NCBI RefSeq assembly: GCF_013410345.1
Contig: NZ_JACCFJ010000001.1
Coordinates: forward strand, 5,131,001-5,195,000
Direction: 5' to 3'
DNA from: Saccharopolyspora hordei
GTDB taxonomy: Bacteria > Actinomycetota > Actinomycetes > Mycobacteriales > Pseudonocardiaceae
Length of the DNA: 64,000 nucleotides
Made by a program: the position numbers and the translations under genes. This document shows, piece by piece, positions 55,980 to 63,338 of this stretch. Each line of letters begins with the position of its first letter. The stretch's first letter is position 1. The notes below the pieces were generated by a model. It was not told the DNA's origin. It did no database searches and was given only the letters and a program-made list of their open reading frames with translations.

Positions 55980-56789
55980 TCACCCCGGCTGGCAGGTGGG
56001 GCACCAGTACAGCTTCCGGCCGGCGAGGTCCGCCGTGGCCACCGGTGTGCCGCAGACCAGGCAGGGCATGCCCGCGCGGCGGTAGACGTAGACCTCGCCG
56101 CCGTGCCGGTCCTGGCGCGGGGGCCGACCGGTCGCCTCGGGCGTGTGCTCCGGCCGCACGGTGTCGATGCGCCCCACCCGGACCCCGTCGGCCATCAGCT
56201 CGACCAGGTCCGCCCAGATCAGCTCCCACTGCTCGCGGGCGAGCTCCCGGCCGGGCGTGCGAGGCGGGATGCCGTGCCGGAACAGCACCTCCGCGCGGTA
56301 GACGTTGCCGACCCCGGCCAGCACCTCCTGGTCCATCAGCAGCGCCGCGATGCTGGAGCGGGACCGGGAGATGCGCGCCCAGGCGCGCTCCGGGTCGGCG
56401 TCCGCGCGCAGCGGGTCGGGCCCGAGCCGCGCGCGCAGCGCCGCCACCTCCTCACCGGTGAGCAGCTCGCAGGCGGTCGGGCCGCGCAGGTCGGCCCAGT
56501 GCGTCTCGCCGACGATGCGCATGCGCACCTGGCCGCGCGGTTCGGTCACCGGCAGCTCGGACTGGCTGAACGTGCCGTACAGCCCGAGGTGGACGTGCAC
56601 GACCCGGTCCGGGCCGTAGTGGTGGAACAGGTGCTTGCCGTGCGCCTCGGCGCGCTCCAGCACCGAGCCGTCGAGCAGCGAGGCGCTGGTGGCGAAGCGC
56701 CCCTGCGGGCTGGCCACCCGGACCCGCCTGCCGGCGAACAGCTCGTGGTGCAGCCCGGCGAGCCGGTGCAGGGTGTGGCCTTCGGGCAT
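55980..56789 (-). CDS. nei: Endonuclease VIII/Fpg family DNA glycosylase
   Basis: The 269-residue base-excision repair enzyme starts MPEGHTLHRLA, where Pro2 (after Met removal) is the catalytic amine and Glu3 its helper. The H2TH region ALLMDQEVLAGVGNVYRAEVLF contains the Asn of the DNA-binding helix. The C-terminal zinc finger is CLVCG ... CPTC. It occupies the nei position next to rpiB as in mycobacteria. PEGHT rather than PELPE favours the Nei group. Confidence 0.93.
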   Translation of the reverse strand: MPEGHTLHRLAGLHHELFAGRRVRVASPQGRFATSASLLDGSVLERAEAHGKHLFHHYGPDRVVHVHLGLYGTFSQSELPVTEPRGQVRMRIVGETHWADLRGPTACELLTGEEVAALRARLGPDPLRADADPERAWARISRSRSSIAALLMDQEVLAGVGNVYRAEVLFRHGIPPRTPGRELAREQWELIWADLVELMADGVRVGRIDTVRPEHTPEATGRPPRQDRHGGEVYVYRRAGMPCLVCGTPVATADLAGRKLYWCPTCQPG

Positions 56790-56834
56790 GTCCGTTCCTC
56801 GTGGTCTGCGGTACCGCGCGGGCCTGCGGACGGC

Positions 56835-57149
56835 TCAGGCGGCGGCCCACAGCACGATCGACTCGACGAGGTAGGCCGCCACGCAGCACAGCGCGACGAG
56901 CAGGCCGCGGCGGACCGGCCGGTCGCCGTGCCGCAGGGCGACACCGACGACCAGGGCGGCGAGCGGCGCGAGGACCGCGCCGACGATCAACCACAGCCCG
57001 ACGCCGAGCGCGCAGTCCGGCTCGGCGCAGAACGCGCGCACCAGGCTGGGCGAGAGCGCCCGCTGCGCGGAGAAGAGCACCAGCACGCCGACCGCCGTCG
57101 CGGCCACCGCCACGAGCGGTGCTGTCAGGGCGGAGCGTGCTGGTGCCAT
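56835..57149 (-). CDS. Small membrane protein, hypothetical
   Basis: The 104-residue protein has three or four hydrophobic helices: APLVAVAATAVGVLVLFSA-like residues 10-28, GLWLIVGAVLAPLAALVVGV (51-70) and LLVALCCVAAYLVESIVLW. A loop with Cys41 and Cys46 (FCAEPDCALG) may form a disulfide outside the membrane. It starts 5 nt after the rpiB stop, so it is probably co-transcribed. No family is recognised. Confidence 0.62.
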   Translation of the reverse strand: MAPARSALTAPLVAVAATAVGVLVLFSAQRALSPSLVRAFCAEPDCALGVGLWLIVGAVLAPLAALVVGVALRHGDRPVRRGLLVALCCVAAYLVESIVLWAAA

Positions 57150-57154
57150 CGCGG

Positions 57155-57625
57155 TCAGTTGCCGGGCAGCGCCGGGGGCGTGCCGGTCTTCTCGTACTCG
57201 GTCAGCAGGTCGATGCGCCGCTGGTGGCGGCCGCCCTCGAACTCGGTGGTCAGGAACGCCTCGACGATCTGCTCGGCCTCCTCGACGGTGTGCATCCGCG
57301 CACCGATGCCGGCCAGCAGCGCGTTGTTGTGCTGGCGGGCGAGCTTGGCGGTCTCGACGTTCCAGGTCAGCGCGGCACGGGCACCGGGGACCTTGTTCGC
57401 GGCGATCTGCTCGCCGTTGCCGGAGCCGCCGAGGACCAGCCCGAGGCTGCCCTCGTCGGCGACGACGCGGCGAGCGGTCTCGACGCAGAACGGCGGGTAG
57501 TCGTCCTGGGCGTCGTATTCCGCGGGACCGACGTCGGTCACGTCGTGACCCTTGTCGGTCAGCCACTTGACGAGGTGGTTCTTGAGTTCGTATCCGGCGT
57601 GGTCGGAGCCGATGTAGACGCGCAC
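57155..57625 (-). CDS. rpiB: Ribose-5-phosphate isomerase B
   Basis: The 156-residue enzyme interconverts ribose-5-phosphate and ribulose-5-phosphate. It starts VRVYIGSDHAGYELKNHLV, and the substrate loop VLGGSGNGEQIAANKVPGARA carries the catalytic Glu used by actinobacterial RpiB instead of Cys. The HNNALLAGIGARMH segment and the C-terminal GGRHQRRIDLL are typical. GTG at 57625 is the start. Confidence 0.95.
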   Translation of the reverse strand: MRVYIGSDHAGYELKNHLVKWLTDKGHDVTDVGPAEYDAQDDYPPFCVETARRVVADEGSLGLVLGGSGNGEQIAANKVPGARAALTWNVETAKLARQHNNALLAGIGARMHTVEEAEQIVEAFLTTEFEGGRHQRRIDLLTEYEKTGTPPALPGN

Positions 57626-57703
57626 GCCCGCAGTGTGCCAAACGCGCTCCTCCGCGTCGTGAGCCCCCTCGTGCGCGGTCAGGGGCCGCTATCCTCAGCG
57701 GCC

Positions 57704-58501
57704 ATGACCGGGGCGGAGCTGCGGGAGGTCGGGCCGGGCGTGTTCGTCCGGCGCCACGCCGAGCTGGACCTGTCCGTCGGCCTGGTGGTCGGCGCCGAGT
57801 CCGCGCTGGTCATCGACACCTGCGGCGACCGGGTGCAGGGCGCCGAGCTGGCCGCCGCGGTCCGCCGCACCACGGCACTGCCCTGGCAGGTGGTGATCAC
57901 CCACGGTCACTTCGACCACTGCTTCGGCACCAGCGCCTTCCTGCCCGCCCCGGTCTGGGCGCACGAGCGTTGCCCCGGCTTCCTCGCCGAGACCGCCGAC
58001 CGGCAGCGCGCCGAGTGGGTCGAGCACTACCGCCGCGCCGGCTCCGACGACGTCGCCGACGCACTGGCCGGGTCGGCGCCGGACCGGCCGGACCACCTCG
58101 TGACCGACCGGGTCGAGGTCGACCTGGGCGGCCGGACCGTCGAGCTCCGGCACCTCGGCCGCGGCCACACCGACCACGACCTCGTCGTCGCCGTCCCCGA
58201 CGCCGGGGTCGTGTTCGCCGGCGACCTCGTCGAGCAGGGCGCGCCGCCAGACTTCGAAGACGCCCACCCGGAGCACTGGCCGTCCACTCTGGACGCCCTG
58301 CTGGCACTGGGCCCCGGCACCGTGGTGCCCGGGCACGGCGCCCCCGTCGACCCGGACTTCGTCCGCACCCAGCGCGCGGAGATCGCCGAGGTGGCCGAGC
58401 TCTGCCGCGCGGTCCGGCTCGGCGCGCTGTCCCGGGAGCAGGCGGTCCACCGCTCGCCCTACCCGGCGGAGACCACGCGCGCCGCGCTGAGCCGACCCTG
58501 A
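57704..58501 (+). CDS. Metallo-beta-lactamase-fold hydrolase
   Basis: The 265-residue protein has the dinuclear zinc motif THGHFDHCFG (HxHxDH) near 67-76, the second-site residues in HLGRGHTDHDLVV (His) and VFAGDLVEQG (Asp), and the last His in VVPGHGAPVDP. The fold covers hydrolases of many thioesters and lactones; the substrate is unknown. It stands alone on the plus strand with ATG at 57704, convergent with nothing and 78 nt from the rpiB start. Confidence 0.9.
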   Translation: MTGAELREVGPGVFVRRHAELDLSVGLVVGAESALVIDTCGDRVQGAELAAAVRRTTALPWQVVITHGHFDHCFGTSAFLPAPVWAHERCPGFLAETADRQRAEWVEHYRRAGSDDVADALAGSAPDRPDHLVTDRVEVDLGGRTVELRHLGRGHTDHDLVVAVPDAGVVFAGDLVEQGAPPDFEDAHPEHWPSTLDALLALGPGTVVPGHGAPVDPDFVRTQRAEIAEVAELCRAVRLGALSREQAVHRSPYPAETTRAALSRP

Positions 58502-58648
58502 CGCTCGCTGCTCCGAAAAGCCCAGTCCCCCAAGCCGTTCGGAGTCTTTTCGCTTCCCGTCGGCACCGATCGGACAACGCGATCGTCATCCTTTCCGGGG
58601 GGGGCGTCGTTGATCGGTCCCCACCGAGGTTGAGGACGGCGGAGGACG
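58502..58648 (+). promoter_or_regulatory. Promoter region of the toxin locus with a run of eight G
   Basis: The 147-nt gap before the YbaB-like gene contains CGAAAAG...CTTTTCG (about 58513-58552) and a G8 run at 58597-58604, 45 nt upstream of the start. A homopolymer in a promoter can change length, so the tract may alter expression. No clear -10/-35 pair is seen. Confidence 0.35.
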
Positions 58649-59215
58649 GTGCGGGACATGGTCGGACGGGACGAGGACTTGGCTGCGCGCAACGCCGCAC
58701 TGCGGGACCAGATCGACAGCATGCTCGCCGACCTGCGGCGCCGCACGGCCGACATCCAGGAGAAGCAGGCCGCGGCCGCGCAGCAGACCCACGAGATCTC
58801 CTCGGACGACGGGATGGTGACCGTCCGGGTGGACGCGACCGGCACCGTGCAGGAGCTGTCGCTGTCGCCGAAGGCCTTCGAGCGCACCACCCCGGAGAAG
58901 CTGTCGCGCACCATCACCAGCGTCATCCGGGAGGCCGCGGGCACCGCTCAACGCCACCTGCAGGCCGAGTTCGCGCCGCTGGCCGACGTGTCCGACGTGC
59001 CCGAGGTCCCGGGCGTGCCGTCGCTGGCCGGGCTGCTGCGCCAGGGCCCGCTGGTCGAACCGCCCGATCCCGAGGCGGAGCGCCGGAAGCGCCGCGAGGA
59101 GGAGTCCGCCGCCTCGGCGAAGAACCAGTCGCAGCCGCAGCAGGTGGGCGCCCGCTCCGACGACGAGTGGGACGACTGGGACTGGGACGCCAACCGGCGA
59201 GGGGGCCGCCGATGA
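58649..59215 (+). CDS. YbaB/EbfC family nucleoid-associated protein (toxin-locus type)
   Basis: The 188-residue protein has a YbaB-like core: a long helix (residues 8-50), then ISSDDGMVTVRVDATGTVQELSLSP, the beta-hairpin typical of the family, and a helix with LSRTITSVIREAAGTAQRHLQ. A charged, Glu/Arg/Asp-rich tail (about 130-188) is specific to copies in WXG100/toxin loci. In such loci it probably acts as a local chaperone or regulator. GTG at 58649 is 4 nt after GGAGG; ATG three codons on is too far. It overlaps the WXG100 gene by 4 nt. Confidence 0.85.
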   Translation: MRDMVGRDEDLAARNAALRDQIDSMLADLRRRTADIQEKQAAAAQQTHEISSDDGMVTVRVDATGTVQELSLSPKAFERTTPEKLSRTITSVIREAAGTAQRHLQAEFAPLADVSDVPEVPGVPSLAGLLRQGPLVEPPDPEAERRKRREEESAASAKNQSQPQQVGARSDDEWDDWDWDANRRGGRR

Positions 59216-59541
59216 GCGACCAGCTGCGCATGCAGCCCGAGGAGATCCGTGCGGGCGGCAAGAAGATCGGCGACGCCGGGGAGGACCTCGAGCAGGTCAT
59301 GACCAAGCTGAAGGCCGCGCTGGACGCCGAGGGCGAGTGCTGGGGCAACGACGAGGCGGGCCAGACCTTCGGCAAGGACTACACGCAGGGCCGCGACAGC
59401 GTCTTCGACGGCCTGAAGAAGGTCGTCAAGGCCCTCGGTGACATCGACGACAACCTCAAGGCCACCGCCGACGACACCGAGTCCAGCGACGCCAGGTCGG
59501 CCGCGGACATCGGCAAGTCCGGGTCGGACATGCCTGCCTAG
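59212..59541 (+). CDS. WXG100 family type VII secretion target
   Basis: The 109-residue helical-hairpin protein has Trp44-Gly45 in CWGNDEAGQTFGKDY, close to the WxG turn of ESX substrates, flanked by two long amphipathic helices (about 8-40 and 60-95). Such proteins pair with larger toxins and lead them to the ESX machinery. It is coupled to the YbaB gene (ATGA) and lies 8 nt before the toxin. No ESX machinery genes are in the window. Confidence 0.88.
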   Translation: MSDQLRMQPEEIRAGGKKIGDAGEDLEQVMTKLKAALDAEGECWGNDEAGQTFGKDYTQGRDSVFDGLKKVVKALGDIDDNLKATADDTESSDARSAADIGKSGSDMPA

Positions 59542-59549
59542 GGGGTTCC

Positions 59550-60410
59550 ATGAGCATCGAGATCCCCGACGAGGTCAAGTGGCTGCTGCCGATCGTCGTC
59601 GGCGAGTCCTGGCCCGAGGGCGACGAGGACGCCATGCGACGGATGGCCGACGCGTGGCGCACGGCCGCGAACGACATCGAGAACGTCAAGGCGGCCGCCA
59701 ACCGCGGCGCCGAGCAGGCCAAGGGCGCGATGGAGGGGCAGACCTCCGAGGCGTTCGCCAAGCTGTGGAAGGACATTGGCGACGGCGACGAGGCCGCGCT
59801 GACGAAGCTGAAGGAGTCCTGCGAGAAGCTCGCGAAGGCCTGTGACGACGCCGCCCTCGACGTCGAGCACACCAAGCTGACGATCATCGCGTCGCTCATC
59901 GCGCTGGCCGCCCAGATCGCGGCGATGGTCGCGGCCGCCCCGTTCACCTTCGGTGCCTCCACCGCGGGCGTCGCGGCCGCGCAAGCGGTCACCCGCACCG
60001 TGGTGATGCAGTTCTTCCGGCAGCTCGTCATGAGCATCCTGAAGAACGTCGCCGTCGAGATCGCCACCTCGCTGGCGATCGAGTTCGCGGTGCAGGGCGT
60101 GCAGATCGCGTCCGGTGAGCGCGACGGCTTCGACGCCGGGAAGTTCAAGGACGCCGCCATCTCCGGCGCCATCGGGGGTGTCGTGGGCGGCGCGTTCGAG
60201 GGCGTCGGCAAGGGGCTCGGCAGGCAGGCCGGGGACGCCGTCGGCGACGCGGCGGGCGGAGCGGCCACCACCGCGGGCCGCGCCGCGGGCGACGCGGCGG
60301 GCGACGCCGCCGGCGAGGCGGCGGAGAACGCGGCGGCGGCGCTCGGCAAGACGGCGCTGAAGGAGGGCGCGCTCGGCGCGGCCGAAGGCGCCATCGGCAG
60401 CGCGGCGTAG
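59550..60410 (+). CDS. Polymorphic toxin N-terminal part (WXG100-like/CpnT-type domain), ends at in-frame TAG
   Basis: The 286 codons begin MSIEIPDEVKWLLPIVVGES and WPEGDEDAMRRMADAWRTAA, the start of the WXG100-like domain of CpnT-type ESX toxins. A helical region and two hydrophobic stretches follow (about 111-135 and 148-180), then a Gly/Ala-rich segment, GDAAGDAAGEAAENAAAAL. The TAG at 60408 stops translation, but the same frame continues at once with QLITEGEIDWGDVGKGALSG, the usual continuation of these proteins. So this is the front of a larger gene cut by a nonsense codon, probably from CAG. GGGGG lies 6 nt upstream of the ATG. The short product alone might still be exported but would carry no toxin. 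Confidence 0.82.
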   Translation: MSIEIPDEVKWLLPIVVGESWPEGDEDAMRRMADAWRTAANDIENVKAAANRGAEQAKGAMEGQTSEAFAKLWKDIGDGDEAALTKLKESCEKLAKACDDAALDVEHTKLTIIASLIALAAQIAAMVAAAPFTFGASTAGVAAAQAVTRTVVMQFFRQLVMSILKNVAVEIATSLAIEFAVQGVQIASGERDGFDAGKFKDAAISGAIGGVVGGAFEGVGKGLGRQAGDAVGDAAGGAATTAGRAAGDAAGDAAGEAAENAAAALGKTALKEGALGAAEGAIGSAA

Positions 60411-60473
60411 CAGCTGATCACCGAGGGCGAGATCGACTGGGGCGACGTCGGCAAGGGCGCCCTCTCCGGCGGC

Positions 60474-63338
60474 GTGACCGGCGCCGGGATGGGCGTGGGC
60501 GGCGAAGCGCTCAGCCGCGTGGGCAACGTCGACGTCCCCGACACCGACGTCGGCGGGAACGGCACGAGGTCCGGCAGCGACGGCGGGACCGGCTCCGGGA
60601 GCGACAGCGGCGGTTCCGGCAACGACAGCGGGTCCGGGACGAGCCCCTCCGGCACGGACTCGTCAAGCACGAGCTCCGACGGGTCCGACGGCCCCACGCG
60701 GACCACCTCGACGACCGACGGCGACCCGGGCGTGCGCCCCAGCACGTCGAGCACGACCGGCGGCGACGGCCCGAGCTCCAGCAGCACAGCGCACGACGGC
60801 GGGGACACCTCGTCCAGCACCTCGCACAGCGGTAGCGACACGTCGGGCAGCGGGACGAGCACCTCGCACGGGGACTCCTCGCGCCCGGACACGATGTCGT
60901 CGAGCTCGTCCGGTAGCCCGCACCAGTCCTCGGTGGACTCCCACAGCACCCAGAGCCACGGTGACGCGGGCCCGACCTCGCGCGCCTCGGACACCGGTCC
61001 GACCCACACGTCCGGCGACTCGCCGAGCAGCAGCGGCGGACGACCGGACCACGCGCCCAGCGGCCCCTCGCACACCACGACCGACCCCGGCTCGACTCCG
61101 AGCGGAGCCCAGCACCACAGCGGCAGCGCCCCGTCCGGCAGCGACGGAGGCACGAGCACCGGCTCCGGCGGCAGCGCCCCGCACAGCGGCGCCAGCCCCA
61201 GCGGCGGTGCACCGTCTGGCGGCGGAGTCCCGCACAGCGGCGGCCCGGGCGGCGGAGCCCCACACAGCGGCGCCAGCCCCGGCGGCGGCGCGCCGTCCGG
61301 TGGCGGAGTCCCGCACAGCGGCGGCCCCGCTGGGGGCGCACCGACCGGGGCTGTCCCCAGCGGTGGAGCCCCGCACGGCGGCGGAACGCAGACCGCCCCG
61401 AACTCCCCGGCCAGCACCACGTCGTCCAACGTGGACGCTCCTGCGGCGGCGACCGCCGGCCCGGCCGGTCCGGTACCGACCGGCGGCGCCCCGCGCGGCG
61501 ACCAGACCACGGCTGCCGGCGGCGGGCCAGTGGGCGGCGCGATGGGCGGCATGGCCGGCGGAGGTGCTCCGGGCGCCGGAGGCGGCACCTCGACGGGCGG
61601 CGGCAGCGCCCGCCCGGGCGCCGGAGGCGGCTGGACCGGCACGCCAGGCTCGCCCGGCGCCGCCGCGCGGCCGACAGGCGGCGACGCGGGCCCACGGCCC
61701 GACACCGGTCGCCCGGGCGGCCCGGCCCGCCCGGACACCGGACGCCCGGGTGGGCCGTCGCGCCCGGACGGCGGTCGCCCCGCCGGACCCCCGGCAGGCG
61801 CCGCCCCGCGCGGCGCCGAACCGACGAGCGCACCACCCCGCCCGAACCCGGCTCCGCAGGGGCCGGGAGGCCCGGGAGTGCCACCCCAGCGCACCCCGAG
61901 CGGCGGTCCGGTGCCCCCACAGCACGGCCCCCACGGTCCGACCACCAGGCCGGACGGCGCGCCACCACGCCCGGACGGGACCGCACCGCGTCCGAACGGC
62001 GACCCAACGCGCCCCGACGCGACTGCGCCTCGACCCGACAGCGGCCCACGACCCGACGGGTCGGCACCACGCCCCGACAGCGGACCGGCACGTCCCGACG
62101 GGACCACACCACGTCCTGACCATGGCCCCACGCGGCCCGACGGCACCACGCCCCGACCGGACAACGGGCCGGCACGCCCGGACAGCACCACACCCCGGCC
62201 CGACACCGGGCCGACGCGGCCGGACACGACGACGCGCCCGGGCAGCGGGCCGACGCGGCCTGACGCGACCGCGCCTCGGCCCGACGGCACCACTCCGCGA
62301 CCTGACGGTCCGGCGCGCCCGGACGCCAGCGCCCCCTCGCGACCGGCCGGGACGACTCCCGACGGCACCGGTCCGCGCCCGGACGGCCCGACCAGGCCGG
62401 ACGGGACGACTCCCGACGGCTCCCGCCCGGACACGACCGCACCGCGTCCCGACGGGCCGCGACCAGAGGGCAGCGCTCCGAAGCCGGACACGCCCACCCG
62501 CGACGGATCACCGCGACCGGACCAGCCGAGCGGGCAGCGCACACCGGACCCACAGGGCACCCGCCCGACCGGCACCCGTCCGGACCCCGCGGGCACTCAT
62601 GACCCGAAGGCAGCGCACCCGGACGGCACGGACCCGTCGCGCCCGAAGGACTCCACCCCGGACGGCCCCGAGCACCGCCCGGACGGCACGGACCCGCACC
62701 GGGACGGCGACGCGGACCCGGGCACCCCGGAGCGCCAGCAGCAGATCGCCGAGGCCGAAGCCCACCGCGACACGACACCGAGCGGCTCGTCGTTCCACAC
62801 CGACCCGCACCTGCGCGACCTCGCGCAGCGGGTGCCCGACGACGGCGTCCACCACACGGTCGACGTGCACGCCCTGCCGGACGGCCGCGTCCGCATCGGC
62901 GACCGCACGTTCAGCCCGCAGGAGTTCGCGGACATGATCCGCCGCGACCCGAACTGGGACGGCAAGCCGATCCGCCTGCTCTCCTGCGACGCCGGCACCA
63001 GCGGCCTGGCCCGGGACCTGTCCCGCGAGCTCGGCGTCCCGGTGACGGCCCCCCCGAGGCCTCGCCTGGACCGACAGCAACGGCCGCGTCTTCGCCTCCG
63101 ACATGGGCCCCGACGGCCGCCCCGGCTGGCCCCCGAACGGCGGCTGGGACACCCACCACCCGGACGGCACCCAGACCCCGGCCAGCAACGACGGCTTCCA
63201 CCCCACCCGAGACGGCGAAGACCCCGGCCAACGCCCCGACGACGCCGAAGCGCGCATCTACGACCCTCCGTACGACCCACCACCAGCGCGGACAGAGATC
63301 AAGTTCGAAGACGAACCAGACTTCGACAATTGGCCTGA
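60474..63338 (+). CDS. Polymorphic toxin middle part: repeat linker and pre-toxin domain, frameshifted end
   Basis: This frame is the same as that of 59550-60410 and is really open from 60411; GTG at 60474 has no ribosome site. The linker is Ser/Gly/Asp-rich (to about 61060), then Gly/Pro/Ser/His repeats, then RPDG/RPDS-type repeats to about 62730. A folded segment follows: HHTVDVHALPDGRVRIGDRT, FADMIRRDPNWDGKPIRLLS and CDAGTSGLARDLSRELGVPV, a pre-toxin domain common in actinobacterial toxins. After 63055 the codons become Arg/Pro-rich nonsense (RPRLDRQQRPRLRLRH) ending at a stop at 63338, because the true frame shifts by one base at a C7 run. The product as written is therefore wrong after that point. 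Confidence 0.72.
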   Translation: MTGAGMGVGGEALSRVGNVDVPDTDVGGNGTRSGSDGGTGSGSDSGGSGNDSGSGTSPSGTDSSSTSSDGSDGPTRTTSTTDGDPGVRPSTSSTTGGDGPSSSSTAHDGGDTSSSTSHSGSDTSGSGTSTSHGDSSRPDTMSSSSSGSPHQSSVDSHSTQSHGDAGPTSRASDTGPTHTSGDSPSSSGGRPDHAPSGPSHTTTDPGSTPSGAQHHSGSAPSGSDGGTSTGSGGSAPHSGASPSGGAPSGGGVPHSGGPGGGAPHSGASPGGGAPSGGGVPHSGGPAGGAPTGAVPSGGAPHGGGTQTAPNSPASTTSSNVDAPAAATAGPAGPVPTGGAPRGDQTTAAGGGPVGGAMGGMAGGGAPGAGGGTSTGGGSARPGAGGGWTGTPGSPGAAARPTGGDAGPRPDTGRPGGPARPDTGRPGGPSRPDGGRPAGPPAGAAPRGAEPTSAPPRPNPAPQGPGGPGVPPQRTPSGGPVPPQHGPHGPTTRPDGAPPRPDGTAPRPNGDPTRPDATAPRPDSGPRPDGSAPRPDSGPARPDGTTPRPDHGPTRPDGTTPRPDNGPARPDSTTPRPDTGPTRPDTTTRPGSGPTRPDATAPRPDGTTPRPDGPARPDASAPSRPAGTTPDGTGPRPDGPTRPDGTTPDGSRPDTTAPRPDGPRPEGSAPKPDTPTRDGSPRPDQPSGQRTPDPQGTRPTGTRPDPAGTHDPKAAHPDGTDPSRPKDSTPDGPEHRPDGTDPHRDGDADPGTPERQQQIAEAEAHRDTTPSGSSFHTDPHLRDLAQRVPDDGVHHTVDVHALPDGRVRIGDRTFSPQEFADMIRRDPNWDGKPIRLLSCDAGTSGLARDLSRELGVPVTAPPRPRLDRQQRPRLRLRHGPRRPPRLAPERRLGHPPPGRHPDPGQQRRLPPHPRRRRPRPTPRRRRSAHLRPSVRPTTSADRDQVRRRTRLRQLA
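61176..61337 (+). repeat. Tandem 81-bp duplication in the toxin linker
   Basis: Two 81-bp units (61176-61256 and 61257-61337) encode nearly identical 27-residue blocks starting APHSGASP and ending VPHSGGP plus Gly-rich residues. They differ at two residues. They sit in a longer low-complexity region (about 60540-62740) with RPD-type repeats downstream. Confidence 0.8.

Noticed and set aside
59456-62596. Minus-strand frame of 1046 codons opposite the toxin linker
   Set aside because: Pro/Ser/Gly repeats mirror the linker repeats; the plus-strand reading has WXG and pre-toxin domains at both ends of the same frame.
61660-62740. CRISPR-like repeat array
   Set aside because: The periodicity is of codons for Arg-Pro-Asp units, not of fixed repeats with unique spacers, and it lies inside an open frame.
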